Shown: positions 7,888 to 16,833, counted from the first letter of the stretch. The stretch is 64,000 nucleotides of DNA from Neokomagataea tanensis (GCF_006542335.1 NZ_CP032485.1:467501-531500), one strand, 5' to 3'. Translations and numbers: made by a program. Notes: a model not told the origin generated them from the letters alone.

Positions 7888-10190
7888 TCTCGTCGGCCTG
7901 CAAGCGTAAAGCTTCTGACTGCGCCCCGCCCGGGTACGAAGAACATCCCCCTCGGCCTGAACAAGAACTGCTCCCTCAGAACTACATAAGCATCTTCTGA
8001 TACCTGGATCGTTCCTGCATCTGGCGCGGTCAATGCCAATCGTTCAGCCGCTACAACGGCCTGCCCCCAGAAATGCAATATGGATGGTTTCTGGCCGAGC
8101 ATAGTTGCCGCGACAGGCCCCATATCCAATCCAATGCGGAAGACAGGGTCCATATCCGCCTGTGCCAAGCGTATGTAACAGGCTTCACGAACTTGAATGG
8201 CAGCAACAGCGAGGCGCGTGGCAGCCTCCGCATCAGGCTCCTGCTTACACCCTCCGATCAGAATAATGCGATTACTCACAGCCTGCACGGAGAAAAGCCC
8301 TGTCTCCCGTGCAATACGCTGTATTGTGGCACTGATCTCGGTAACAAGTGTTATGCTTCTTTCTGCCATGGAACGATCAGCGGCAAATGTCTCTGCAAAC
8401 GAAATCACTGCAACAGGAACCGCAGGGTAAACACCGTTCCCTACCGGGCAGCCACTTTCAGGCGGCGCAAGGATAAAGCCCTCATCGAAGCGCGTTTGCA
8501 GTTTATGTACGTCTTTCATCGGCATAGAAGGCCCCTCATTGGCCTCTACTTCTGTTGCCTGTGCAAAGCGCAAGCCAGTGATAGCCGCTACGACTGCGAT
8601 AATATGTTCTGCTCCGTGCGCGCGTTGGGCATTTTCCAACATGACGCACCCAACAACATGCCCATTCGCTATGATAGGATAAACGTGCAAAGTGGCTGTA
8701 CCGAATGGACGCATGAACAAGCGATGAAAATTCCGCGTTTTGTCATTGCGGCTTGCATCATCTTCGGCCAGTTCATGCCCTTCCAAAACCAGCGCAAAGA
8801 AATCCTCGTGCTCGGATCTGGTGAGCGCAAAGCCCGCACCATGCACGTCATGATCCACTTCAAAGACATCTTCGGAAATTAGACGTTCGCCACCGGATAA
8901 AAACCGCCAGACACTCGTGCGGCTGGCGGAAGTTCTTTGCGCCAAAATTTCAGTCAAAGCCGGAACATCATGCGTAATCGAAAAGAGATCAGGCGTCCTT
9001 GCCAACCCCAGTAAAGCCGCATTCTCCGACCGCACACGATTGCGCGCTTTCTCTAGGGATGCCCTTATGCTTTCAAGCCGCCGCCCCTGCCACACAACCC
9101 CCGAGGCGAGCAAAAGCGCCAAAGCAATAACCACCAGAGAAAACACCAAATTTCGCGTGCGTGCACTTTGGGCAAAATCGGAAAAATCATTTTCTGGTGC
9201 ATTGAGCAACAAGACCCAGTCACGATGCACCATAGGCAGGGCTGAAGCGATCGTGACGTAATTTTTATTTCTGGCCCTAACCAGCCCTGCGCCTGAACCG
9301 TTGATGCGGTAAACATTTAAAGCCCGCGTAAAAACAGGTTGCGTCACCGGATCCAGTACGAGATGCGAGGGGTCGAAACCCTCCTTCTGTGAGAGCGCCG
9401 CAACGTTGTGACCCGCGATAACATGGCCTTGAAGATCAACGATAACGGCCTGACCACTTTTTCCGACTTGAAGCGAGTTCAAAAATTCAGTCAGTCGATT
9501 CAGCGAAATATTAATAGCGAAGACATTTCTATGCCCGTCACTTGTCGTGAACGGGATAGACGCTGTGATAATGAATTTATGTGTCGCCAGATATGCGTAC
9601 GGATCCGTCCAGTATAAATGACGATCAGGTTTCGCTATTGCCCCGACGAACCATGGGCGCGTTCTGAACTCTCCCCTATCCCCGGAATCAGAGCCCGTCC
9701 CCAACCAGTTCCCGGCTTGATCAACATAGGTATGTCGGTAGACGCGTTGGCCGTTTTCGACTTCCAAATGCGTTTGGTCGTAGGCGTTTTTATGGCGTAT
9801 CACCATCCAAAATTCGCCCTTGTCATTGGCCAAATAGAAACTATCGACCTGCGGCAAATGCGCCAGCATTGAACGCCCGTACAACATGAATGTATCGGGC
9901 GAGCTTGCATCAATCGGTATATCAAACATGTCAGGCGCTATGCTCGCGCTGTCCGAGGCAGGCGCCAGATAATGCTCGACTTCTTCCGTTACGTAGCGCT
10001 GCTGACTTCGCAGCAAGTCACGCGAAAGCGAAATAACGCCGCCACGCATTGTTTGGTAATTGTGTAAGCTAATTCCTATAATGCCGCCAATAACGAGTAG
10101 AACTCCAAATACTGGCCCTATGAATTGAAAAAACCTTTTACGGTTTTTCGCCGGATTACGGGTTGGATCTATAATCTCGGACGACGGCAT
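7884..10190 (-). CDS. Cache-type membrane sensor with degenerate class III cyclase domain
   Basis: About 768 residues from ATG 10190, which follows GGAGAGAG; GTG 10211 would add 7 residues. One membrane helix lies near the N-terminus (about 20-40). A large periplasmic region of roughly 310 residues has dCache character (RPWFVGA, YWTDPY, FAINISLNRL). A second helix follows (about 350-370), then a GAF-like region. The final 180 residues resemble class III cyclases (GLDMGPVAATMLG, VSEDAYVVL). Key cyclase residues differ: the two metal Asp appear as Glu (SFAETF) and Asn (AVSNRI), the purine-reading Lys and Asp as Gln and Gln, and the transition-state Asn as Val. First gene of the MCE operon, so it may report an external ligand to lipid transport. 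Confidence 0.8.
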   Translation of the reverse strand: MPSSEIIDPTRNPAKNRKRFFQFIGPVFGVLLVIGGIIGISLHNYQTMRGGVISLSRDLLRSQQRYVTEEVEHYLAPASDSASIAPDMFDIPIDASSPDTFMLYGRSMLAHLPQVDSFYLANDKGEFWMVIRHKNAYDQTHLEVENGQRVYRHTYVDQAGNWLGTGSDSGDRGEFRTRPWFVGAIAKPDRHLYWTDPYAYLATHKFIITASIPFTTSDGHRNVFAINISLNRLTEFLNSLQVGKSGQAVIVDLQGHVIAGHNVAALSQKEGFDPSHLVLDPVTQPVFTRALNVYRINGSGAGLVRARNKNYVTIASALPMVHRDWVLLLNAPENDFSDFAQSARTRNLVFSLVVIALALLLASGVVWQGRRLESIRASLEKARNRVRSENAALLGLARTPDLFSITHDVPALTEILAQRTSASRTSVWRFLSGGERLISEDVFEVDHDVHGAGFALTRSEHEDFFALVLEGHELAEDDASRNDKTRNFHRLFMRPFGTATLHVYPIIANGHVVGCVMLENAQRAHGAEHIIAVVAAITGLRFAQATEVEANEGPSMPMKDVHKLQTRFDEGFILAPPESGCPVGNGVYPAVPVAVISFAETFAADRSMAERSITLVTEISATIQRIARETGLFSVQAVSNRIILIGGCKQEPDAEAATRLAVAAIQVREACYIRLAQADMDPVFRIGLDMGPVAATMLGQKPSILHFWGQAVVAAERLALTAPDAGTIQVSEDAYVVLREQFLFRPRGMFFVPGRGAVRSFTLAGRRE

Positions 10191-10248
10191 ATGAGGAATC
10201 ACTCTCTCCACGATCTATACAGTATTAACGCACAATACCCTTCCGGGG

Positions 10249-10286
10249 TGCACCAATATTCTGCACCAAACATCGGCACATGTTTG
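10249..10286. promoter_or_regulatory. Direct repeat and dyad in the divergent promoter region
   Basis: Between the sensor gene and ygfZ there are two copies of TGCACCAA (10249-10256 and 10262-10269), 13 bp apart. Overlapping the second is a perfect dyad, CAAACAT - 6 nt - ATGTTTG (10267-10286). Such an arrangement suits a dimeric regulator. No convincing -10/-35 pair was found near it. Confidence 0.4.
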
Positions 10287-10341
10287 CCTACAACATATCT
10301 TAACTTGCCCGGCATACGAAGCATCCGCTACCTCTTTAAGC

Positions 10342-11196
10342 ATGACTAGCTTTCTCCCAGACCGCGCGGTCCTCTCCTTCACAGGCCAAGACCGCACTAC
10401 CTTTCTGCAAGGCTTGGTAAGCAACGACGTAACCCTTGCTACCGAAGGCCGCGCTGTGTGGAATGCCGTTTTGACGCCACAAGGGCGCTGGCTCAGCGAA
10501 TTTTTCCTCTATGAGCATACCGATCACAACGGCAGTGTGCAGTTGCTCATGGAATGCCCGGCCGATCATGCGGAAATGCTCCAAAAGCGCCTTTCGCGCT
10601 TTCGCCTCAGGGCAGATGTGCAAATCACCATTACAGATTTGCGCGTCATAACTGGACCGGCAGGCAGCACCCCTCCTGCTGCCAGCATCAGCGCCCCCGA
10701 TCCCCGCACAGAGAATGCCGGCTGGCGCGCACTTATTCCCCACGACATGACCGCCACAGGCGAAACGCCCGAAGCCTACAAACTGCGGCGCCTCGCGCTA
10801 GGCCTCCCAGATTGGCAAGATTTTGAAGCAGAAAAAACGCTCGCACTCGAAGCAAATATGGATCTGCTCAACGGCGTTTCGTTCACAAAAGGCTGCTACA
10901 TGGGGCAAGAGCTTACAGCCCGCACCCATTACCGTGCAGTCCTTAAGCGTCGTATCCTTCCCATCCATGCCCCTGAAGGCGCTTTTAACGACGGCGCCAC
11001 GATCATGCTGGGTGGCAAAGAGGTCGGAGAACTAAGGTCACATCATGGCACGACGGGCTTAGCCATTTTGCGCCGTGAAGCGTGGACTAGCGACGCGCTG
11101 ACCTTGAATGACCAACCCGTCAAGGTCATCTGGCCTGATTGGTTCCCGGCTGATCTTCGTCCCACATCCACGCCGGAGGAGACACCCGCGCCATGA
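10342..11196 (+). CDS. ygfZ: Folate-binding YgfZ/GcvT-like protein
   Basis: 284 residues. YgfZ-type proteins use tetrahydrofolate to help assemble or repair certain [4Fe-4S] clusters, including that of MiaB, which is encoded later in this window. The diagnostic motif KGCYMGQE is present near residues 189-196, followed by LTARTHYRAVLKRR. The N-terminus (FTGQDRTTFLQGLVSNDV) matches the GcvT-like fold. ATG at 10342 has only a weak ribosome site. It overlaps hisI by 4 bp (ATGA). Pairing with hisI has no obvious metabolic logic beyond one-carbon metabolism. Confidence 0.9.
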   Translation: MTSFLPDRAVLSFTGQDRTTFLQGLVSNDVTLATEGRAVWNAVLTPQGRWLSEFFLYEHTDHNGSVQLLMECPADHAEMLQKRLSRFRLRADVQITITDLRVITGPAGSTPPAASISAPDPRTENAGWRALIPHDMTATGETPEAYKLRRLALGLPDWQDFEAEKTLALEANMDLLNGVSFTKGCYMGQELTARTHYRAVLKRRILPIHAPEGAFNDGATIMLGGKEVGELRSHHGTTGLAILRREAWTSDALTLNDQPVKVIWPDWFPADLRPTSTPEETPAP

Positions 11197-11609
11197 CCTA
11201 CTCCGCCCCCCCGCCCGAAAAAATCAAAGCGCTCTGCAATACTATCCGCTTTGATCAAAACGGGCTCATTTCCGCCATAGCACAAGCACCCAACGGCGAC
11301 ATTTTGATGCTGGCATGGATGAACGAAGACGCGGTGGCTGAAACACTCGCTACTGGCAAAGTATGCTACTGGTCACGCAGTCGGCAAAAGCTCTGGCGCA
11401 AAGGCGAAACATCAGGGCAGCAGCAAAAACTAATTGAGGCGCGCCTCGATTGCGACCGAGACGCTATTCTCCTGATTGTTGAGCAAACCGGTGTTGCCTG
11501 CCACACAGGGCGGCGCAGTTGCTTTTACCACCGCGTAACACCCGATGGACTAGAAGACACAACATCCCCGGAAGTCTCTCCCGAGGTTTTGTACGGAGCA
11601 AAAACCTGA
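11193..11609 (+). CDS. hisI: Phosphoribosyl-AMP cyclohydrolase
   Basis: 138 residues, the single-domain form without the HisE pyrophosphohydrolase. It opens the purine ring of PR-AMP in histidine synthesis. Family motifs are visible: ILMLAWMNEDA, YWSRSRQKLWRKGETSG, the metal-binding RLDCDRDAIL, and VACHTGRRSCFY. It overlaps ygfZ by 4 bp and ends exactly one base from the convergent copD stop; no terminator lies between them. Other his genes are not in the window. Confidence 0.96.
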   Translation: MTYSAPPPEKIKALCNTIRFDQNGLISAIAQAPNGDILMLAWMNEDAVAETLATGKVCYWSRSRQKLWRKGETSGQQQKLIEARLDCDRDAILLIVEQTGVACHTGRRSCFYHRVTPDGLEDTTSPEVSPEVLYGAKT

Positions 11610-12518
11610 TTACATATCAGGTGAAAAGCCTTGCCCTCCCACGAGGGCTACAATGCCAATAATCACAACGTAACAAGCGTATTCCAAGCCAATGCTAACC
11701 TTGAGGCGCCTCAAAGCATGCGCCTCTTTATCCCCCGCCAATCCACGCTGCAAATATGGCGTCAAAACAAAATGATTACATGCCGCCAACACGAGCATGA
11801 GCGCAAAAAATATAACCTTTAAATATATTAATAAGACATAAGCACTCGGGTGAATGTAATTTTTCAAATTCGTACCAATTAAGAAATACGAATTAATTAA
11901 ACCTGTAGCAGTTAATAATGTAACGATAATATAGCCTGTGAATGAAAACTTCTTGAGGATGCTTTCAATGACAGATGCATCTTTCCTTTTTAGCAAAAAC
12001 CAATACAGCGCTGCTAGTGAACCGCCCCATACCGATGCGGCTAGAATATGCACAACATCCGCCACAAGATGGAGCCAGCCTAAGCCAAAGTCATTTGACG
12101 CAGCATGGCCAAACCAAACCAGCGTCATCAACGACAAGCCCGCCAGACAGGCACTTGCGAACCAGCTAACCTTAGATTCTGGAAGGCGCAAAATTAAAAA
12201 CAGGATACTTAGAACGGACAACAACCTAATGGTGAATAATATATCGTAGTCACCCTGTTGCAAAAATTCTATTATTTTAGAAAAAGACAATTCAACAAAC
12301 GGTATATCTTCCATACTCATGGTAAGAAAAATAACTTGCGATACTGAAAAAACCAAAGAGAACCAGCATATTATTGAGAATATACACTTAATATGCGGAA
12401 ATGAGATTTTATCTTTTATTTCATCGAAATACGTGGATAGAAAAAAAGATACCCCAAAACAAAGAGAAAGAGCCATATAAAGACTGGCTCTTATCCCTAA
12501 ATCTACCCACACTGGCAC
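11610..12518 (-). CDS. copD: CopD/YebZ-like copper-related membrane protein
   Basis: 302 residues with about eight membrane helices. The family region has histidines in membrane segments (VWFGHAASNDFGLGWLHLVADVVHILAASVWGG). CopD proteins are thought to move or sense copper together with the periplasmic CopC. The start is taken as GTG 12518; GTG 12512 is also possible. It lies 5 nt after copC. The gene is clearly more AT-rich than most of the window, with codons such as ATA and TTA, which may reflect acquisition or relaxed codon use. Confidence 0.82.
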   Translation of the reverse strand: MPVWVDLGIRASLYMALSLCFGVSFFLSTYFDEIKDKISFPHIKCIFSIICWFSLVFSVSQVIFLTMSMEDIPFVELSFSKIIEFLQQGDYDILFTIRLLSVLSILFLILRLPESKVSWFASACLAGLSLMTLVWFGHAASNDFGLGWLHLVADVVHILAASVWGGSLAALYWFLLKRKDASVIESILKKFSFTGYIIVTLLTATGLINSYFLIGTNLKNYIHPSAYVLLIYLKVIFFALMLVLAACNHFVLTPYLQRGLAGDKEAHALRRLKVSIGLEYACYVVIIGIVALVGGQGFSPDM

Positions 12519-12523
12519 TGATA

Positions 12524-12904
12524 TTACTGCACAGTAAACATGTAAGTACCTTTGACAGTATGCGTATCAACAGACACGGCACGGTACTCTACAACGTATT
12601 TTCCCGCGTCCAACGCTTCTGCCGGCACAGCGACAAGGGACTTGCCATCGGCTGAAACACTGCTCTTAACTGTGACGTCCTGCGGTGTCGGCATATCCAT
12701 ACCCGGCATAGACACCATTTTCAGCATAACCCGTGAGAAAGCTGGTACTAACTTCTCAGAGAAATTAAGCGTGATCTGCGCTGGCGCAGTTCCACTAGCA
12801 TTAATTGCAGGCGTTTCCGTCAAGAGTTTTGCATGTGCTTGCACAGAAGGGGCAGCACTCAAAGCCACGAATGACGCCGCAAGAATTGCGATTTTCGTCC
12901 GCAT
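12524..12904 (-). CDS. copC: CopC-like periplasmic copper-binding protein
   Basis: 126 residues from ATG 12904, preceded by GGAGA at good spacing; a longer frame upstream lacks support. A Sec signal peptide (about 1-24, ending VQAHA) leaves His as the probable mature N-terminus, the usual Cu(II) ligand of CopC. The mature domain carries ITLNFSEKLVPAFSRVMLKM and a C-terminal DTHTVKGTYMFTV, the conserved second copper region with Asp and His. It is followed by copD. A 6-bp hairpin (12938-12953) lies in its leader. Confidence 0.88.
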   Translation of the reverse strand: MRTKIAILAASFVALSAAPSVQAHAKLLTETPAINASGTAPAQITLNFSEKLVPAFSRVMLKMVSMPGMDMPTPQDVTVKSSVSADGKSLVAVPAEALDAGKYVVEYRAVSVDTHTVKGTYMFTVQ

Positions 12905-13004
12905 CGTATTTTCTCCATCTTTCACACACACACCCACCCTGCCATACGGCAGGAGTAGGATGCTCTGTTCAACCCAAAAACATTAATCTGTATTTTAAAC
13001 TTCG

Positions 13005-13781
13005 CTAGCGGATAGCATCTGGGACCATTGACCAACTGGGCACAAGAAAACTTGCCGGGCATGAGTTCTGGTCAAAAGGAGAAGACATAAAAGCCTCACT
13101 CTGCGGAAAGCTATCCAGCTTTTGAGGGTCTAACGTCATCCATATTTGACTAAGAACCGCCTGCCCGTCTGCTCGTTTGCTGCACTGGAACTGCAACCCA
13201 CGCTCAGCAGTCACACCCGATAAGTGCTTGAACTGCGCCAGCAACTCGTCACGTTGGACACGGTAGCCCACATTATTTGCCAGATAGCGCCCAAAGGCAG
13301 ATGCCTCAAAGCGCGAGCGAAGCGTCATTGCACTGACAAAAAAATCATCCGCCGGATACCCAAAGCATTGCACATGCTTAGTATACTCATGCGTCACTAA
13401 CGGGTGCTCAAAATGAGGCATTACAGCCGACAAAGCCGCACTCGTCTCTGGGCGCAAGCTCAATGTCTGCTCTTGCCCACCGTCAAGAAGTCCGCAGCCT
13501 TGCATCCACCACTTCTGCACAGGCACCCCTTGAGCTTCAAGCGAGGTCGGCTCAGAAGCCCACAAACCATGAAGACCAATCAATGGCGTTTTCGGTTGGT
13601 CCGATGTGCAGCTGTGGCCTGGCTTGTCAGGCAAACAAAAACCAGGCTGCCACGTAAGCGCCAGAGTGTCATGGCGGAAGTCAGCATGGTGCGTTGGCGT
13701 GATGCCAGCCCCAGGCGGAACAAGATTTGTCTCGCTACAACCTGCGACTACGAAAAACACCGCAAGAAGGAAGTGCTTCAT
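13005..13781 (-). CDS. Ribonuclease T2 family lipoprotein
   Basis: 258 residues. The signal FLLAVFFVVAGC marks a lipoprotein (lipidated Cys15). Both catalytic segments of RNase T2 are present: CAS I as IGLHGLW and CAS II as HEYTKHVQCFG, retaining both catalytic histidines, the Glu and the Lys-His. The enzyme should cleave RNA in the periplasm through 2',3'-cyclic phosphates. Anchoring an RNase T2 as a lipoprotein is unusual; E. coli RNase I is soluble. It overlaps fghA by 4 bp, so it is translated together with the formaldehyde genes. Confidence 0.85.
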   Translation of the reverse strand: MKHFLLAVFFVVAGCSETNLVPPGAGITPTHHADFRHDTLALTWQPGFCLPDKPGHSCTSDQPKTPLIGLHGLWASEPTSLEAQGVPVQKWWMQGCGLLDGGQEQTLSLRPETSAALSAVMPHFEHPLVTHEYTKHVQCFGYPADDFFVSAMTLRSRFEASAFGRYLANNVGYRVQRDELLAQFKHLSGVTAERGLQFQCSKRADGQAVLSQIWMTLDPQKLDSFPQSEAFMSSPFDQNSCPASFLVPSWSMVPDAIR

Positions 13782-14635
13782 CCCAGAAGTCCCCGCGCAT
13801 GATGTGCCATATGCGCTTCAATGACACTTTGTATAAACCAGTATGAATGATCATACGCGTCGTGCCGTCGTACCTGAAGCGCTTGCCCCGCCGCTTTAGC
13901 GGCATGCTCAAGAGCATCCGGCCTCAAAGCGCCAAGGAACTCATCTTGCAACCCTTGATCGACCAAAATCGTCGAAGAGTGCTTATGCCCATCTTCTAGC
14001 AGCAAGCATGGATCATATGCCCGCCAATTGCTCTGATCTTCCCCGAGATAAGCCGTGAAAGCCTTTCGCCCCCAATCAACAGCACTTGGCTGGCAAATTG
14101 GCGCAAGCGCGGAAACCGTTTTCCACCGATTAGGGTGAGACAAACCTTGGATTAAAGCTCCCATACCGCCCATTGAGTGGCCAATGATGCCTCTTCGCTT
14201 AGCGTCCAGCGGAAACAACTTTTCCGTTACACTGGGGAGCTCTTCCCCAATATAAGCTGCCATTCGATAATGCTGACTCCAAGGCTTTTGGGTCGCGTTA
14301 AGATAAAATCCAGCGCCCGTCCCCAAATCGTAGCTTGCCTCCTCACCTTCCACCCCCGCACCTCTCGGCGAGGTATCAGGGGCCACAAGCGCAATGCCAT
14401 GTTCAGCAGCAAAACGGATTGCGTTTGATTTTATCAGGAAGGTTTCCTGATTACAGGTTAAGCCAGCCAAAGCGTAGATAACAGGCACAGTTTGGCCTTC
14501 CAAAGCCTCCTTTGGAAGGAAAATACCAAACTCCGCAGGCAGGCCTAGCACCTCAGAATGGTGACGCAGGAACCGGACTGAACCGCCACAGCAAGCGTGC
14601 TGTTTTACAGTTTCGACCTTGGGGTGATTACGCAT
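13778..14635 (-). CDS. fghA: S-formylglutathione hydrolase
   Basis: 285 residues from ATG 14635; a longer frame runs into the preceding dehydrogenase gene and is rejected. An alpha/beta-hydrolase of the esterase D family that releases formate and glutathione, the second step of formaldehyde detoxification. Seen: the nucleophile elbow GHSMGGMGAL, VPVIYALAGLTCNQETF, APDTSPRG and the catalytic His in DAYDHSYWF. It lies 10 nt after the S-(hydroxymethyl)glutathione dehydrogenase gene, which supplies its substrate. Confidence 0.95.
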   Translation of the reverse strand: MRNHPKVETVKQHACCGGSVRFLRHHSEVLGLPAEFGIFLPKEALEGQTVPVIYALAGLTCNQETFLIKSNAIRFAAEHGIALVAPDTSPRGAGVEGEEASYDLGTGAGFYLNATQKPWSQHYRMAAYIGEELPSVTEKLFPLDAKRRGIIGHSMGGMGALIQGLSHPNRWKTVSALAPICQPSAVDWGRKAFTAYLGEDQSNWRAYDPCLLLEDGHKHSSTILVDQGLQDEFLGALRPDALEHAAKAAGQALQVRRHDAYDHSYWFIQSVIEAHMAHHARGLLG

Positions 14636-14645
14636 AAAACCCGCC

Positions 14646-15767
14646 TCAGAACTCAACGACTGTACGGATGCTCTCACCACGCGTCATGAGATCGAAACCC
14701 TCGTTGATACGCTCAATGGGCAGTTTATGCGTGATGAGGCTGTCGATGTTGATGCGCCCTTCCATGTACCAATCAACAATCTTCGGCACATCGGTCCGGC
14801 CACGCGCACCACCGAAAGCGGAACCTATCCACCGACGCCCGGTCACAAGCTGGAATGGCCGGGTGCTGATTTCCTGCCCCGCACCTGCAACGCCGATAAC
14901 ACATGACACGCCCCAACCACGATGAGCACACTCCAGAGCCTGACGCATCAATGTCACGTTACCAACGCACTCAAAGGTGTAATCTGCGCCGCCCCCTGTC
15001 AGCTCAATAATATGCCCAACAAGGTCACCATTAGGGCCAAGATCTTTGGGGTTTACAAAATCCGTCAAACCAAATTGGCGCGCCATTTCAGCACGCTCAG
15101 GGTTGAGGTCCACACCGATGATGCGCCCAGCGCCGACCATCTTGGCGCCCTGAATAACATTAAGGCCGATACCGCCCAGACCGAAAACCACTACGGTAGA
15201 GCCAGCCTCAACCTTCGCCGTAAACAATACGGCACCAATACCCGTCGTTACCCCGCAGCCAATATAGCAAACCTTGTCGAAAGGTGCGTCAGACCGGATT
15301 TTAGCCAAAGCAATTTCGGGTAAAACTGTGTAATTCGCAAAAGTTGAACAGCCCATATAATGCAAAACAGGCTGCCCCCGATACGAGAAACGGGACGTCC
15401 CATCAGGCATCAGCCCCTTACCCTGCGTTCCACGGATGGAGGTGCAGAGATTTGTTTTCTGGGACAGGCAGGATTTACACTCACGACATTCAGGCGTGTA
15501 GAGTGGAATGACATGGTCGCCCGGCTTCAAATGTTTGACACCAGCGCCGACCTCCCGAACAATTCCAGCGCCTTCATGGCCCAAAATTGCAGGGAACAAA
15601 CCCTCAGGGTCTTGCCCTGAAAGGGTGTATTTGTCGGTGTGACACAGCCCTGTTGCCTTAATCTCTACAAGGACCTCACCATCACGAGGTCCTTGTAGCT
15701 GAACTGTATCAACTTCAAGAGGTTGTCCCGCTTTCAAAGCGATTGCTGCAGTCACATCCATCGTCAT
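14646..15767 (-). CDS. frmA: S-(hydroxymethyl)glutathione dehydrogenase (class III alcohol dehydrogenase)
   Basis: 373 residues from ATG 15767, chosen because GAAGGA lies 4 nt upstream; a TTG 12 nt earlier is not preferred. A zinc medium-chain dehydrogenase that oxidises the formaldehyde-glutathione adduct with NAD. Catalytic zinc ligands are in GLCHTDKYTLSG and GHEGAG, and the structural zinc cluster is CRECKSCLSQKTNLC. The Rossmann motif is GLGGIGLNVIQGAK. It forms an operon with fghA and the RNase T2 gene. Also called adhC, it can act as a nitrosoglutathione reductase. Confidence 0.96.
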   Translation of the reverse strand: MTMDVTAAIALKAGQPLEVDTVQLQGPRDGEVLVEIKATGLCHTDKYTLSGQDPEGLFPAILGHEGAGIVREVGAGVKHLKPGDHVIPLYTPECRECKSCLSQKTNLCTSIRGTQGKGLMPDGTSRFSYRGQPVLHYMGCSTFANYTVLPEIALAKIRSDAPFDKVCYIGCGVTTGIGAVLFTAKVEAGSTVVVFGLGGIGLNVIQGAKMVGAGRIIGVDLNPERAEMARQFGLTDFVNPKDLGPNGDLVGHIIELTGGGADYTFECVGNVTLMRQALECAHRGWGVSCVIGVAGAGQEISTRPFQLVTGRRWIGSAFGGARGRTDVPKIVDWYMEGRINIDSLITHKLPIERINEGFDLMTRGESIRTVVEF

Positions 15768-15870
15768 ATCGTCCTTCAACCGAAACGCTCAGCAAAACTT
15801 TGCTATTCGCCAAACCGTTCATTCTACCGATAACATACACACCATAACGCACTCTTCGATGAGAGGTCCC

Positions 15871-16746
15871 ATGATCGTTCAACGTCGTTACGGGTTTATT
15901 CGGCTTTTTAAAGAAACACTCCCTACTATCGCCATCTTAGCATTATGGGACTTAGTCGTGGTCATTCTGTTCCAGATTTATCATCAGGACTGGATGGAAC
16001 AACCCACGCTGCCCATTTCTCTTATGGGGTCAGCTTTGGCGCTCTTTTTGGGCATCCGCAACAACGCCGCCTATGCCCGCTGGTGGGAAGGCCGTACCCT
16101 GTGGGGCGCCATCACCAATAATTGCCGCTCCTTTGGCCGCGAAACAGCCTCTCTCCTTGGAGGGCGCCCTGACTTGGCACGCGCAATGGCGGCCTACCCT
16201 CACGTTTTACGCGCCGCCCTAAGGGGGGAACCCACAGGCGAAGACGTTCAGCGCCTTATGCCCGAAGAAATGAAAGAGCGCGTTTTCGCCTGCACAAACG
16301 GCCCCAACGCCCTGCTCTACATGATCGGGCTAGGCGTACGTGACGAGGTCATCAAACACAATATTGACGGTGCCGTTCACGGAACGGTGGACCGCATATT
16401 GTCCGATATTGCCAATGCACAAGGTGGTCTGGAGCGCATCCGCAATACGCCTCTTCCCGTGCAATATTCACTTTTACCCGAAATCGCGACGCATCTTTTC
16501 TGCATTGTGTTGCCATTATCCGCTGTGCAAACCCTCGGTTGGATTACACCCCTAGGCTCAAGCATTATCGGTTTGCTCTTCCAAATGCTGGACCGCAGCG
16601 GCCGGGACCTACAAGAGCCATTCAGTTCATCAGTACATGCCTTGCCAATGGCAACGATGGCCCGCACCATTGAACGCGACCTGCTACAACCCATTGGGGA
16701 CAAGCCCGGCGCACCTTTTGCCGTAAAACATGGGGTCCAGCCTTAA
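15871..16746 (+). CDS. Bestrophin-like (UPF0187) membrane protein
   Basis: 291 residues from ATG 15871, which has GAGAGG 4 nt upstream; ATG 15859 is an alternative. Bacterial bestrophin homologues are pentameric ion channels (cation-selective in the characterised bacterial member). Visible family features are LGIRNNAAYARWWEGRTLWG, where the RxNxAYxRWWEGR pattern is diagnostic, and the C-terminal HALPMATMARTIERDLLQ. About four hydrophobic segments are predicted. It is divergent from frmA, with about 100 bp of shared promoter region. The physiological role is unknown. Confidence 0.9.
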   Translation: MIVQRRYGFIRLFKETLPTIAILALWDLVVVILFQIYHQDWMEQPTLPISLMGSALALFLGIRNNAAYARWWEGRTLWGAITNNCRSFGRETASLLGGRPDLARAMAAYPHVLRAALRGEPTGEDVQRLMPEEMKERVFACTNGPNALLYMIGLGVRDEVIKHNIDGAVHGTVDRILSDIANAQGGLERIRNTPLPVQYSLLPEIATHLFCIVLPLSAVQTLGWITPLGSSIIGLLFQMLDRSGRDLQEPFSSSVHALPMATMARTIERDLLQPIGDKPGAPFAVKHGVQP

Positions 16747-16833
16747 AGCTCCCATCGAAAAACCGCGACAAAAGCCGCTTTTTCTGGTATGAGGTTATCC
16801 TATGAATACGTTCAAGACCCCCAGAAGGGCGGC

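Noticed and set aside
7884..10190. Annotation as an active adenylate cyclase.
   Set aside because: Metal- and base-binding residues are substituted in the by-eye alignment, so activity should not be assumed.
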